A stretch of DNA of 64,000 nucleotides from UBA3775 sp964572955 (GTDB lineage: Bacteria > Bacillota > Clostridia > Lachnospirales > Lachnospiraceae): NCBI GenBank assembly GCA_964572955.1, contig CAZNGY010000002.1, forward strand, positions 1 to 64,000. The letters run 5' to 3'. Numbering within the stretch: position 1 is the first letter of the stretch; each line of letters opens with the position of its first letter. Shown here piece after piece: positions 16,639 through 25,526 of this stretch. The position numbers and the translations under genes are program-made. Under the pieces are notes generated by a model. It ran no database searches and was not told the origin of the DNA. It worked only from the letters and a program-made list of their open reading frames with translations.

Positions 16639-16683
16639 GATAAAAAAGTAAATCCCGGCGGTCAGGTTTATTCCGCCGGGATT
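16639..16683 (-). terminator. Terminator of the isomerase gene
   Basis: On the minus strand AATCCCGGCGG-11-CCGCCGGGATT (16651-16661 with 16673-16683) leads into TTTACTTTTTTA. It sits about 110 bp past the isomerase stop and just before the trigger-factor-like gene. A smaller CCTGCAA/TTTGCAGG hairpin near 16750-16770 is closer but has no T-tract. Confidence 0.8.
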
Positions 16684-16790
16684 CTGATATTTTTCTAAAA
16701 ATTCCGTTAACATTTCTGCATTGCCGAAACGTCTTTTTACAACCATCACCCTGCAACAACCTTTGCAGGATGATTCCGCATCTCATTATT

Positions 16791-18272
16791 TTATGCCCAT
16801 GGATTTTCAGTAGGATAAAGCATTCCCTTAGGCTGGTTAAATCCAATTTCTTCAACTCCGATATATTTAAATACCTCAAAGATTGCCTTTGCATAGTGAC
16901 CGAATGCAACAGCACCGTGATGTGGGAAGTTTTTCTCAATAAGTACATGTCTGTAGAAACGACCCATTTCAGGAATTGCAAATACACCGATTGCTCCGAA
17001 TGAACATGTTGCAACAGGAAGAACCTCACCCTGTGCAATATAAGCACGAAGTTTTGAATCAGCAGTTGACTGGAGTCTGAAGAATGTAATGTCTCCCGGC
17101 ATAATGTCACCTTCAAGTGTACCATTTGTTACTTCTACAGGAAGGCTTCTTGCCATAATCTTCTGATTTCTCATTTCACAGCATGAAAGCTTCTTTGATG
17201 AAGTATTTCCGCAGTGGAATGCCATAAATGTATCTTTATGTGTATATGGGAACTTTCCTTCAATTGATTCTTTGTACATATCTGCAGGTACTGAATTATT
17301 GATGTCAAGAAGTGTTACTATATCATCACTGATGACTGTTCCGATATATTCTGAAAGCGCTCCATAAATATCTACTTCACATGATACAGGAATTCCTTGT
17401 GATGTAAGACGACTGTTTACATAACATGGAACACACTTAAACTGTGTCTGGAATGCAGGCCAGCATTTTCCGGCAATACAAACATATTTTGAACGTCCCT
17501 TATGTGTCTCAACCCAGTCCTTAAGTGTGAGTTCATACTGAGCAAGTCTCTCAAGAATTTCAGGTTTTTTATTACCTTCTCCAAGTTCTGCAACCATGTC
17601 TGCAACAACCTCAGGAATTCTTGGATCATTTTCATGTTTGTTAAATGATTCAAAAAGATCAAGTTCGGAATTTTCCTCAATCTCCACTCCAAGATTGTAA
17701 AGCTGCTTAATAGGTGCATTACATGCAAGGAAGTTTGTAGGTCTTGGTCCGAAAGAAATAACTTTAAGATTCTTAAGTGCATATACTGCCTTTGCAATAG
17801 GAACGAATTCATGAATCATGTCTGCACATTCATCAGCAGTTCCTACTGGATACTCAGGGATATATGCCTTTACATTTCTGAGTGCAAGTGAGTAAGATGC
17901 ATTAAGAACACCACAATAAGCATCACCACGTCCGTCTGCAAGATCGTTTTTGCTTTCTTCTGCTGCCGCACAAATCATGGCAGGTCCGTCAAAGTTCTGG
18001 ATGAGCATGATTTCCGATGTCTCAGGTCCAAAATTTCCAAGGAAAACACAAAGTGCATTACAACCTGCCGCTTTAATATCATCAAGAGCTTCCTGCATCT
18101 GAATTTCACTTTCAACAATACATACCGGACATTCATAAATGTCACTTTCATCAAATTTTGCCTTATAACTTTCAACAAGTGCTTTTCTTCTGTTTACTGA
18201 AAGGCTTTCCGGAAAACAGTCACGGCTTACCGCAACAATACCGATTTTAGCCTTTGGAGTGTTGTTCATCAT
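16791..18272 (-). CDS. L-fucose/L-arabinose isomerase-family protein
   Basis: A 493-aa protein of the FucI/AraA isomerase fold, which interconverts aldoses and ketoses with a divalent metal. Candidate metal ligands are the Glu in SCEVDIYGALSEYIG, the Asp in TLLDINNS and the His in the PHHGAVAFGHY segment near the C-terminus. The AFHCGNTSSKKL segment is also family-like. The actual sugar is unknown: no fuculokinase, rhamnulokinase or aldolase gene is adjacent. A TTGACT/TATAAT promoter (18337-18366) and a leader hairpin near 18297-18318 precede it. Either of two adjacent ATG codons could start it. Confidence 0.8.
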   Translation of the reverse strand: MMNNTPKAKIGIVAVSRDCFPESLSVNRRKALVESYKAKFDESDIYECPVCIVESEIQMQEALDDIKAAGCNALCVFLGNFGPETSEIMLIQNFDGPAMICAAAEESKNDLADGRGDAYCGVLNASYSLALRNVKAYIPEYPVGTADECADMIHEFVPIAKAVYALKNLKVISFGPRPTNFLACNAPIKQLYNLGVEIEENSELDLFESFNKHENDPRIPEVVADMVAELGEGNKKPEILERLAQYELTLKDWVETHKGRSKYVCIAGKCWPAFQTQFKCVPCYVNSRLTSQGIPVSCEVDIYGALSEYIGTVISDDIVTLLDINNSVPADMYKESIEGKFPYTHKDTFMAFHCGNTSSKKLSCCEMRNQKIMARSLPVEVTNGTLEGDIMPGDITFFRLQSTADSKLRAYIAQGEVLPVATCSFGAIGVFAIPEMGRFYRHVLIEKNFPHHGAVAFGHYAKAIFEVFKYIGVEEIGFNQPKGMLYPTENPWA

Positions 18273-18336
18273 AGCTTATACCTTCCTTAATCATTGCCGC
18301 GGGACACTCCCCGTGGCGTAAATTTTATTTTAAGAT

Positions 18337-18366
18337 ATTATAAAATAAAACCTGCTTATTAGTCAA
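18337..18366 (-). promoter_or_regulatory. Promoter of the isomerase gene
   Basis: On the minus strand TTGACT (complement of 18361-18366), an 18-bp spacer and TATAAT (complement of 18337-18342). Confidence 0.7.
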
Positions 18367-18430
18367 CAAAGATATAATGGCATATGTCGTAAATTAATGA
18401 ACTTTCAATTATTTTTTCTGCATATTTTTG

Positions 18431-18458
18431 TTGACAGTTCCGAATCCGGTTATATAAT
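18431..18458 (+). promoter_or_regulatory. Consensus promoter of queT
   Basis: Perfect TTGACA (18431-18436), a 16-bp spacer and perfect TATAAT (18453-18458). This gives a leader of about 167 nt before the queT ATG. Confidence 0.85.
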
Positions 18459-18583
18459 ACATGAGGTAAATATGTAGTGATTGAAAAACACCACATTGTG
18501 AAAGTTTACTCTTTTCATAAAGTAAACAAACAGCGGTTTTGAAACCCGCCACTTTGAGAAAGTCAAACTTTCCTGCCAAATAC

Positions 18584-18625
18584 TGAGTGTTCGTAACCAT
18601 CCACTCATAAAACAAAACTAAGGAG
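18584..18625 (+). promoter_or_regulatory. preQ1-I riboswitch
   Basis: Stem P1 TGAGTG/CACTCA (18584-18589 with 18602-18607) encloses a 12-nt loop with the conserved TAACC. It is followed by an A-rich tail ending AAAACTAAGG (to 18623). This matches the small preQ1 class I aptamer, whose 3' tail folds back as an H-type pseudoknot. The GG of the tail is the queT Shine-Dalgarno (AAGGAG, 18620-18625), so ligand binding should block translation. The downstream gene is a queuosine-precursor transporter, the expected target. Confidence 0.9.
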
Positions 18626-18631
18626 AAAAAA

Positions 18632-19117
18632 ATGAATAAAAAGGTTTTATTTACCACACAGGCTGCACTTATTGCCGCCCTTTATGTCGTTCTTACTTAT
18701 TTTATTGCGGCATTCAATCTCGCCAGCGGTGCAATTCAGCTCAGAATTTCCGAAGCTCTTACAATTCTTCCGGTTTTCACGCCCGCCGCAATTCCCGGAC
18801 TCTTTATAGGATGTCTTTTGAGCAATCTTCTTACCGGGAGCATAATATTTGATGTTGTTTTAGGGTCAATTGCCACACTTGCAGGTGCCGTAGGCACATA
18901 TTTTTTAAGAAAATATCCTTACTTTGCTCCAATATGTCCAGTTTTATCAAATACATTAATTGTTCCTTATGTTCTTAAATACGCATATGGACTCGGTGAT
19001 GCATACCTTTATCTTGTTCTGACGGTAGGCACCGGAGAAATAATTTCCTGCTTTGTTTTCGGACTTATACTCTACAATGCCTTGAAGGGTGTCAAACATA
19101 TTTTTGTTGTTGACTGA
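18632..19117 (+). CDS. queT: Queuosine precursor ECF transporter S component QueT
   Basis: A 161-aa protein with about five membrane helices, starting NKKVLFTTQAALIAALYVVLTY and containing AIQLRISEALTILPVF, the QueT-family hallmark. It is the substrate-binding S component that imports queuosine precursors (preQ1/preQ0-like) with a shared ECF energy module, not encoded nearby. The ATG is 6 bp after AAGGAG, which is part of the preQ1-I riboswitch; this supports the substrate. The transcript ends at the hairpin at 19219-19263. Confidence 0.93.
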   Translation: MNKKVLFTTQAALIAALYVVLTYFIAAFNLASGAIQLRISEALTILPVFTPAAIPGLFIGCLLSNLLTGSIIFDVVLGSIATLAGAVGTYFLRKYPYFAPICPVLSNTLIVPYVLKYAYGLGDAYLYLVLTVGTGEIISCFVFGLILYNALKGVKHIFVVD

Positions 19118-19218
19118 CATGCCCATATCTAAAACAAGAGGTTTTACAATTTATAGAGTAAAAATACAGTTTAAAGCGGCAGTTAATAAAGATTCCTCAA
19201 AATTGAATTTTTTCATAA

Positions 19219-19263
19219 CAAAACCCCGGTTACCGATTTATATATCGGCAACCGGGGTTTTTA
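19219..19263. terminator. Bidirectional terminator queT/pgi
   Basis: AAAACCCCGGTT and CCGAT pair with ATCGG and AACCGGGGTTTT (19221-19260). A-rich sequence on the left and T5 on the right let it serve the convergent queT and pgi transcripts. Confidence 0.9.
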
Positions 19264-19342
19264 TCTGTAATTTTTTTCTGCATCATCACACTGCCGTTCT
19301 TTATAGGCAATTCCTGCCAAATCAGTGTGCATTCCGATTTAA

Positions 19343-20689
19343 TCAGAGTCTTGCGAGAAGTTCTTCTCTCATTTCTTCATATCCTGGTTTTCCAAGAAGA
19401 GCAAACATATTCTTCTTATAAGATTCAACACCCGGCTGATTAAACGGATTAACTCCGAGCATATAACCTGAAACACCACATGCGAACTCAAAGAAATAGA
19501 ACAACTGACCAAGAGAGAACTCGTCTTTGCTTGGACACTTAACCATAAGATTTGGTACTCCACCATCGATATGTGCAAGAATTGTTCCTTTCATTGCTGA
19601 CTTGTTTACAAAATCAACTGTTTTTCCTGCAAGATAATTCATTCCGTCAAGGTCAACATCTTCTGCTTCAAGTACGATTTCATCAGCAGAATTTGTAAGC
19701 TCTACAACGGTCTCAAACATGATTCTTGCGCCGTCCTGAATGAACTGACCCATTGAATGGAGATCTGTTGTAAGATCAACGCTTGCAGGGAAAATACCCT
19801 TCTGATCTTTTCCTTCAGATTCTCCGTAAAGCTGTTTCCACCATTCAGAAATATAATGCATTGATGGCTCATAATTGCAAAGAACCTCTACTGCCTTACC
19901 TTTTGAATAGAAAATATTTCTGACTGCTGCATAAAGAAGTGCGTCATTCTCTTCAAAGTCCTTTGTAAGACATGCTTCACGCATTGCTGCCGCACCTTCC
20001 ATAAGCTTATCAATATCTGCACCGCTTACAGCGATAGGTAAAAGACCCACTGCAGTAAGAACCGAAAATCTTCCGCCGATATCATCAGGAACTACAAAGG
20101 ATTCATATCCTTCTGTATTGGCAACATTCTTAAGAGCTCCTCTTGCCTTATCCGTAGTAGCATAAATTCTCTTATTTGCCTCTTCCTTACCATACTTGTC
20201 AATAAGCATCTTTTTAAATACTCTGAATGCAATTGCAGGCTCTGTTGTAGTACCTGATTTTGAGATCATGTTGATTGAGAAATCTCTGTCACCAATAGCG
20301 TCCTTAAGATCTGCAATATATGTCGAGCTGATGCTGTTTCCTACATAATAAATCTCAGGTGTTTTTCTTACTTCCTTTGATACGTTATTATAGAAACTGT
20401 GACGAAGGAATTCAATTGCAGCTCTTGCTCCAAGGTAAGAACCACCGATTCCTATAACAATAAGAACATCAGAATCACTCTGAATCTTAGCTGCTGCTTT
20501 CTTAATTCTTGCGAATTCTTCTTTATCATAGTTTACAGGAAGATCAATCCATCCAAGGAAATCATTTCCTGCACCATTTTTATTTACAAGAGTTTCCTTG
20601 GCAGTAAGAGCTGCAGCCTTTACATATTCAAGTTCACTTTCACTCATGAACTTTGAAGCCTTGGAATAATCAAACGTAACATTACTCAT
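19343..20689 (-). CDS. pgi: Glucose-6-phosphate isomerase
   Basis: Pgi (448 aa, the Firmicutes length) interconverts glucose-6-P and fructose-6-P. It has the sugar-phosphate loop MISKSGTTTEPAIAF, the VIGIGGSYLGARA segment near residue 80 and QLYGESEGKDQKGIFP with the catalytic Glu. A GGAGGT Shine-Dalgarno supports the ATG. It is downstream of spoIIID in the same direction but 83 bp away, so it probably has its own promoter. Confidence 0.97.
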   Translation of the reverse strand: MSNVTFDYSKASKFMSESELEYVKAAALTAKETLVNKNGAGNDFLGWIDLPVNYDKEEFARIKKAAAKIQSDSDVLIVIGIGGSYLGARAAIEFLRHSFYNNVSKEVRKTPEIYYVGNSISSTYIADLKDAIGDRDFSINMISKSGTTTEPAIAFRVFKKMLIDKYGKEEANKRIYATTDKARGALKNVANTEGYESFVVPDDIGGRFSVLTAVGLLPIAVSGADIDKLMEGAAAMREACLTKDFEENDALLYAAVRNIFYSKGKAVEVLCNYEPSMHYISEWWKQLYGESEGKDQKGIFPASVDLTTDLHSMGQFIQDGARIMFETVVELTNSADEIVLEAEDVDLDGMNYLAGKTVDFVNKSAMKGTILAHIDGGVPNLMVKCPSKDEFSLGQLFYFFEFACGVSGYMLGVNPFNQPGVESYKKNMFALLGKPGYEEMREELLARL

Positions 20690-20772
20690 ATCCGTACCTC
20701 CGAATTTAAAGTTTATCCGTCATTTATCTGACGCCGCATATGAGTTTATTCTATCACTATCCATTTATCAGT

Positions 20773-21051
20773 TCAACCACTTTTTTCTTTCTGATGTCTT
20801 TTCTTCTCATTAAGATATTTATTTCTGGTAGCCATACCGCCTCTCAAATGCCTTTCTTCTTTATTTACATCAAGCACCTTTCTTACCTCTGCAGCCAACG
20901 GAATGTTTATGGTTTCAAGTTTTTTTGTCACGTCAATATGTACGGTTGACTTGCTGACACCGAACCTTTTCGCCGCCTGCCGTACTGTCGCTTTATTTGA
21001 AACAATATAGTCAGCAATTTCCGTTGCCCTCAATGCTATGGACTCTTTCAA
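20773..21051 (-). CDS. spoIIID: Sporulation transcriptional regulator SpoIIID
   Basis: A 92-aa mother-cell DNA-binding regulator. The helix-turn-helix is TVRQAAKRFGVSKSTVHIDV and is followed by the basic motif RHLRGGMATRNKY, both characteristic of SpoIIID. The start is taken as TTG (complement of 21049-21051) with AGGGG 7-8 bases upstream. This gives an N-terminus MKESIALRATEIADYIV that aligns in length with the 93-aa Bacillus protein; an earlier TTG adds 11 residues without a good Shine-Dalgarno. It is evidence that the organism can sporulate or descends from sporulators. Confidence 0.95.
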   Translation of the reverse strand: MKESIALRATEIADYIVSNKATVRQAAKRFGVSKSTVHIDVTKKLETINIPLAAEVRKVLDVNKEERHLRGGMATRNKYLNEKKRHQKEKSG

Positions 21052-21146
21052 TAAAAAACCCCTGATATACCAGTTTTTTACCAATATATGCAGGGATTCT
21101 TACTTATATTATGCTTTTTTACACATATATCATTTTCTCCATAATA

Positions 21147-21932
21147 TCATATTCCCAGTATCATCTCTGCATTTCCATGCAGAATCAATTCCAATTCATC
21201 ATCCCGAAGTCCAAGCTGCATAAGTCCCTCCAATTCTTTTACCGGATCAAACATCGGATAATCCGAACCGAATATGATTCTTTCCGCGCCATATGTCCTT
21301 ATCAGTTCTTTCATCCGGCGTTTTCCTAAAAATGATATTGATGCCGAACAATCAAGATAACAGTTAAGTTTTACAAATTCATCAAGTGCCCTGTCAAACA
21401 AAAGCCAGCCTCCAAAATGCGCAGCTACAAATTTAAGTCCCGGAAAATCCCTTACAATTCTTGCCACTCTCTCGGGATTATCAAAATCATATCTGTAGTC
21501 ACCGCAATGCATTACAATCGGAAGATTAAGCTGCCTGATAAGATCATAAATCGGATACATTTTCTCATCATCTGCATAAAACCTCTGGGTATCGGGATGA
21601 AGCTTTATTCCCTTAATCCCGGCTTTTTTTATTCTGACAAGCTCTTTCTCATAGTCTGCATAATCCGGATGGATAGAACCGAATGCAGTTATCTCTTCAT
21701 ATGTTTCCTGCATTTTAAGAGCAAAATCATTTATGGACTCAACATGTCTTTCTGATTGTGCAACGGAAAGTGCAACAAAATGATTTATGCCTGCCTCTCG
21801 TCCTCTTTTAATAAGTCCTTCCGTACTGCCGTCACAATTTCTTTCAATCATGTAACCCTCTTCTATACTGTGTACGGCTTTTTCCCTTACCTTTTCAGGG
21901 TATATGTGTGCGTGAAAATCATATATTTCCAT
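21147..21932 (-). CDS. Amidohydrolase 2-family metal-dependent hydrolase
   Basis: A 261-aa TIM-barrel hydrolase starting MEIYDFHAHIYPEK with the HxH metal motif. Further metal/catalytic residues are in GIKLHPDTQRF, IVMHCGDYRYD, FVAAHFGGW and IIFGSDYPMFDP. This places it with ACMSD/2-pyrone-dicarboxylate-lactonase-like amidohydrolases. The substrate is not predictable. The ATG at 21930-21932 has an AGGAGA Shine-Dalgarno; the frame stays open 52 codons further into the ROK gene but without support. It lies 119 bp after the ROK kinase gene. Confidence 0.85.
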   Translation of the reverse strand: MEIYDFHAHIYPEKVREKAVHSIEEGYMIERNCDGSTEGLIKRGREAGINHFVALSVAQSERHVESINDFALKMQETYEEITAFGSIHPDYADYEKELVRIKKAGIKGIKLHPDTQRFYADDEKMYPIYDLIRQLNLPIVMHCGDYRYDFDNPERVARIVRDFPGLKFVAAHFGGWLLFDRALDEFVKLNCYLDCSASISFLGKRRMKELIRTYGAERIIFGSDYPMFDPVKELEGLMQLGLRDDELELILHGNAEMILGI

Positions 21933-22051
21933 GCAAATTCTCCTGTATAATTTTTTATGAGCATCCTTTGCAATTCGGGTTAAGATTACACCTTCATTAT
22001 TGACACGACTCCGCACCAAATTCTGCAAATCAGCCTTGAACATTTTCCTTA

Positions 22052-22921
22052 TTATTTTCTTAATGCCTTCGTTGCCAAAACAAGACATCCTGCAATTCCC
22101 TGGTTATCCCCCAGTCCCGCCGGAACAATGTATTCATCCATGTTCTTCAAAGCATCCGCTGCAAGATAACCATTGACATACTCCTCTGTTTTCTTACGAA
22201 TAAGAGGGAAAAGTTTTTCAACATGCATAACGCCTCCTCCGAGAATTATCCTTTCCGGTGAAAGAGTCATTATATAGCTGCACAGTGCCTGAGCAATATA
22301 ATCAGCTTCAAGCTCCCACACTTCATCTTTTGACATAAGCTCAGATGCAGGAAGTCCCCAGTGTTTCATTATTGCAGTTCCGCTGGCAAGTCCCTCTACA
22401 CAATTACTGTGATACGGACATGCACTTTCAGCATTATCGCCATTACGTCTGTTTATAAGGACATGTCCGCACTCTGGATGAAGCATTCCATGAATCATTC
22501 TGCCGTTTACCATAACCCCTGCACCAATTCCGGTTCCTATCGTAACATATACCAGATTGTCAATACCTTTTCCTGCACCGAATTCATGTTCTCCTATACA
22601 TGAACCCGCTACATCCGTTTCAAGTTCCATCGGAACCCCCAGGACTTTCAGGCTTTCCAGAATATTAAAATATCTCCACTCCGTTTTTGAACTTTCCAAT
22701 ATACTTCCATAATGCAGTTTTCCCGGATTAAGCTCAACCGGTCCAAATGATGCGATTCCAAGAGCCTGTATTTCCTTGTTTTTGAAAAATCTCACAACAT
22801 TTTTCATGGTTTTTTCCGGTTCTTCCGTTGGAAACTTAACCTGTTCATAAATATTTCCGTTTTCATCACCGATTGCACAAACCATTTTTGTGCCACCGGT
22901 CTCCAAAGCACCCAGTATCAT
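22052..22921 (-). CDS. ROK-family sugar kinase (fructokinase/mannokinase-like)
   Basis: A 289-aa ROK kinase with the ATP motif LGALETGGTKMVCAIG, the sugar/phosphate loop VTIGTGIGAGVMVNG and the zinc-type signature HPECGHVLINRR followed by CPYHSNCVEGLASG. The closest recalled relatives are YdhR/GmuE-type fructokinases, which in Bacillus lie in a glucomannan operon. The location 113 bp downstream of beta-mannosidase suggests it phosphorylates mannose or fructose from mannan. A GGAGG Shine-Dalgarno is present. Confidence 0.85.
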   Translation of the reverse strand: MILGALETGGTKMVCAIGDENGNIYEQVKFPTEEPEKTMKNVVRFFKNKEIQALGIASFGPVELNPGKLHYGSILESSKTEWRYFNILESLKVLGVPMELETDVAGSCIGEHEFGAGKGIDNLVYVTIGTGIGAGVMVNGRMIHGMLHPECGHVLINRRNGDNAESACPYHSNCVEGLASGTAIMKHWGLPASELMSKDEVWELEADYIAQALCSYIMTLSPERIILGGGVMHVEKLFPLIRKKTEEYVNGYLAADALKNMDEYIVPAGLGDNQGIAGCLVLATKALRK

Positions 22922-23034
22922 TTTCCTCTGCCTCCTCTCTTATTTTCCCCGACATCTAAAACAAACAATTGGGTTTTACATATCCGGAATTCTGAAATTC
23001 ACTTAAAAATCTGTCGTTAAATTCACATTTCTTT

Positions 23035-25479
23035 TTATACACTGTATATCTTAAATTTATCAGAGTTTCCTCTTAAAATCTTAACGCTCTTCGTCCCCGG
23101 ATTCATATCAAAGCAGTTTTCTTCAAACACAACATCACCGTCTATGCCTTCAACAAATACATTTTTTGCATATGCCGCTGCCGTTATCAAAACATGATCG
23201 CCTTCTTTTCTGATACTAAGCTCCGATTCTTTGAACCTGAAATGCTTAGGCTGGGTGAATATGGTTGAACCATACGAAACCACATTTCCGTCGGATACAA
23301 ACTCATAATACATATAGTGATCAAATATATCTTTTTCATCAATCACCGTTTTATCAAGCCAGAATCCGTCATAAGCCGGTACTGTTACCGTCTTTTCATA
23401 CGAATCACAGATTTCACCGGCACTATTTCTTATACTTACCCTTACCACGCCCATAACATCTTCCGCTGTTTCGTTCGCAATATGAAGTTTACCTGAAAAT
23501 TCACATGGTTCCGGTTCAAGTATACAGTATGGTCTTACAAAGTTTTCTCCCTCATCCTCACATGATATATGAACCGGTTCAAAAATTTTCTTTTCCATAT
23601 AGTGCAGTGCTTTCCATCTGCCGTAATAATCAATTGATGACCAACTTGCAACAGGCCAGATGTCATTAAGCTGCCACACTATTGCACCCATACATCTTCC
23701 GCGATTACGTCTGTAATGCTCAACACCCATTCTGATTGCCTCAGCCGACAGAAGCTGTGATATGTAAAGCAGCTTACTGAAACTTTCCGGATAAAGATAA
23801 TTGTCACCCAGATATTTCATAATCTTACCGTTAGCTGCCGGATTACGCTGATGCATTTCCATTACTCTCGAAAAAATATTCCTGTCAGCCGGCTCCGTAA
23901 AACTGTCCACGGTTTTTTCCGATGGAAATGCCTGAAATCCGAATTCGGAAACATAAGTAAATACCTTTTTTCTGAAATCCGTAAACGGTCTTTCTCCATG
24001 CCACACATCCCAGTAGTGAGTGTCTCCCTTTGAATCATTCCACGGATTTTCATAATTTCCGCCTGCAGATGGACTTGACGGCCAGTAAAATGCCTGCGGA
24101 TCATACTCTTTTACAATCTTCGGAATTATATATTCAAAAATCTTAATATAATCAAACTTCTGTTTTTGTGAAGGAAGCCAGGCTCCGTCAAGAGTCTGTG
24201 TTTCCATTTCGTTGTTACCGCACCAGAGTGCCAGGCAGGCATGGTGTCTGAGCCGTATTACCGTTTCCGTTATCTCAGACGTGATTTCTTCTTCAAACTC
24301 ATCATCCAGTTCATAATTTGCACAGGCAAACATAAAGTCCTGCCATACAAGAATTCCAAGTTCATCGCATATATCATAAAAGTAATCATCCGGATAATAT
24401 CCGCCGCCCCAGACTCTTATCGTATTATGTCCTGCAAGTGCCGCATCTTTAAGAAGCCGTTCGGTTCTTTCCCTGCTGATTCTTCCGAAAAGATTGTCCT
24501 CCGGAACATAATCTGCACCCATTGCAAAAATCTTTATGCCATTTACCTCATGAGCAAAATTTTCTCCCCATTCGGTTTTGTCCTGATTAACGGTCATTGT
24601 CCTTAATCCGATTCGCTTCTCCCATATATCAAGCTGCTCTCCATCAGCATAAAGAACCGCTTTTACAGTGTAAAGCGGCTGCTCCCCATAGCCTCTGGGA
24701 AACCACAGTTTAGGATTTTCTATCAATACCGTACCGTCTATATCCTGCTCAAAGACCTGTCCGTCAGGGTCTGTCACTGTGAGAACAAGTTCCGTTTCCG
24801 ACATTCTTTCATCTTCACAATATTCATTTATAAGTGCAGTCGGCATAAGCAATACGCTTCCGTCTTCATGAAACTGTTCAATATTAACGCCTGAAAGAGC
24901 TGCCTTTGTGATCGTTTCTATGTAAACCTGTCTGAAAATTCCGGCATCAGGAAGACGTGGACCCCAATCCCATCCGAACATACAATGTGCCTTTCTCAAA
25001 TGAGGAAAACCTTTCATGCACTCATGTGAACCACCCGCAAAACATTCTTCATTCTTTTCCTTTATATATTTAACAGGCGAAAAAATGTGAATTTCCAAAT
25101 GGTTTTTACCGGCTCTTCCGAGTCTCTTCAACGAAAACTCGTATTTTCTGTGCATATTAGCCGTTGTTCCTGCCAATTTACCATTTATATAAACCTCACT
25201 TAAAGTGTCAATTCCCTCAAATACCAAAAGACATTCGTCCTTAGAAATTTCTTCCTCTGTAAGCTCAAATTCCGTATCATATATAAAATCATTATTCATG
25301 AGCTTCAACGCTTTCAGTTCATTATCCCTGTAATAAGGGTCCGGCATAAGTTCATTGTCAAGGAGTGCTCCGTAGACCGTTCCCGGAACACTCGCTTTTA
25401 TCTTTCCCTTCACATTAAATACATTATCCCCAACTATCTCAAGAGACCATTTTTCATCAAGGAATCTTCTGTTCTTCAT
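23035..25479 (-). CDS. GH2 beta-mannosidase
   Basis: An 814-aa intracellular GH2 exo-enzyme (no signal peptide) that removes mannose from non-reducing ends of manno-oligosaccharides. The segment KAHCMFGWDWGPRLP is typical of the beta-mannosidase branch. The acid/base Glu lies in ALWCGNNEMETQ and the nucleophile Glu in YVSEFGFQAFPS. Sandwich domains lie on both sides of the barrel. Start: the ATG at 25477-25479 has GGAG eight bases upstream; an ATG six codons earlier has none. It sits between a zinc-ribbon membrane protein and the ROK kinase, consistent with a mannan-use cluster. Confidence 0.93.
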   Translation of the reverse strand: MKNRRFLDEKWSLEIVGDNVFNVKGKIKASVPGTVYGALLDNELMPDPYYRDNELKALKLMNNDFIYDTEFELTEEEISKDECLLVFEGIDTLSEVYINGKLAGTTANMHRKYEFSLKRLGRAGKNHLEIHIFSPVKYIKEKNEECFAGGSHECMKGFPHLRKAHCMFGWDWGPRLPDAGIFRQVYIETITKAALSGVNIEQFHEDGSVLLMPTALINEYCEDERMSETELVLTVTDPDGQVFEQDIDGTVLIENPKLWFPRGYGEQPLYTVKAVLYADGEQLDIWEKRIGLRTMTVNQDKTEWGENFAHEVNGIKIFAMGADYVPEDNLFGRISRERTERLLKDAALAGHNTIRVWGGGYYPDDYFYDICDELGILVWQDFMFACANYELDDEFEEEITSEITETVIRLRHHACLALWCGNNEMETQTLDGAWLPSQKQKFDYIKIFEYIIPKIVKEYDPQAFYWPSSPSAGGNYENPWNDSKGDTHYWDVWHGERPFTDFRKKVFTYVSEFGFQAFPSEKTVDSFTEPADRNIFSRVMEMHQRNPAANGKIMKYLGDNYLYPESFSKLLYISQLLSAEAIRMGVEHYRRNRGRCMGAIVWQLNDIWPVASWSSIDYYGRWKALHYMEKKIFEPVHISCEDEGENFVRPYCILEPEPCEFSGKLHIANETAEDVMGVVRVSIRNSAGEICDSYEKTVTVPAYDGFWLDKTVIDEKDIFDHYMYYEFVSDGNVVSYGSTIFTQPKHFRFKESELSIRKEGDHVLITAAAYAKNVFVEGIDGDVVFEENCFDMNPGTKSVKILRGNSDKFKIYSV

Positions 25480-25526
25480 ATATTTTTCTCCATTCATTAA
25501 TTTCAGTATTTATCCATTAACTTCAT

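Larger units (their letters stand above)
18273..18631. other. Divergent regulatory region (isomerase / queT)
   Basis: These 359 bp hold no gene. They carry back-to-back promoters (18337-18366 minus; 18431-18458 plus), a GCC-CGGG/CCCG-GGC hairpin in the isomerase leader (about 18297-18318), and a 167-nt queT leader. In that leader three hairpins (18504-18527, 18533-18549, 18558-18572) precede a preQ1-I aptamer at 18584-18625. Confidence 0.8.

Noticed and set aside
18409..18657. An 82-codon minus-strand frame over the queT leader
   Set aside because: It runs antisense through a consensus promoter and a preQ1-I riboswitch, without a Shine-Dalgarno.
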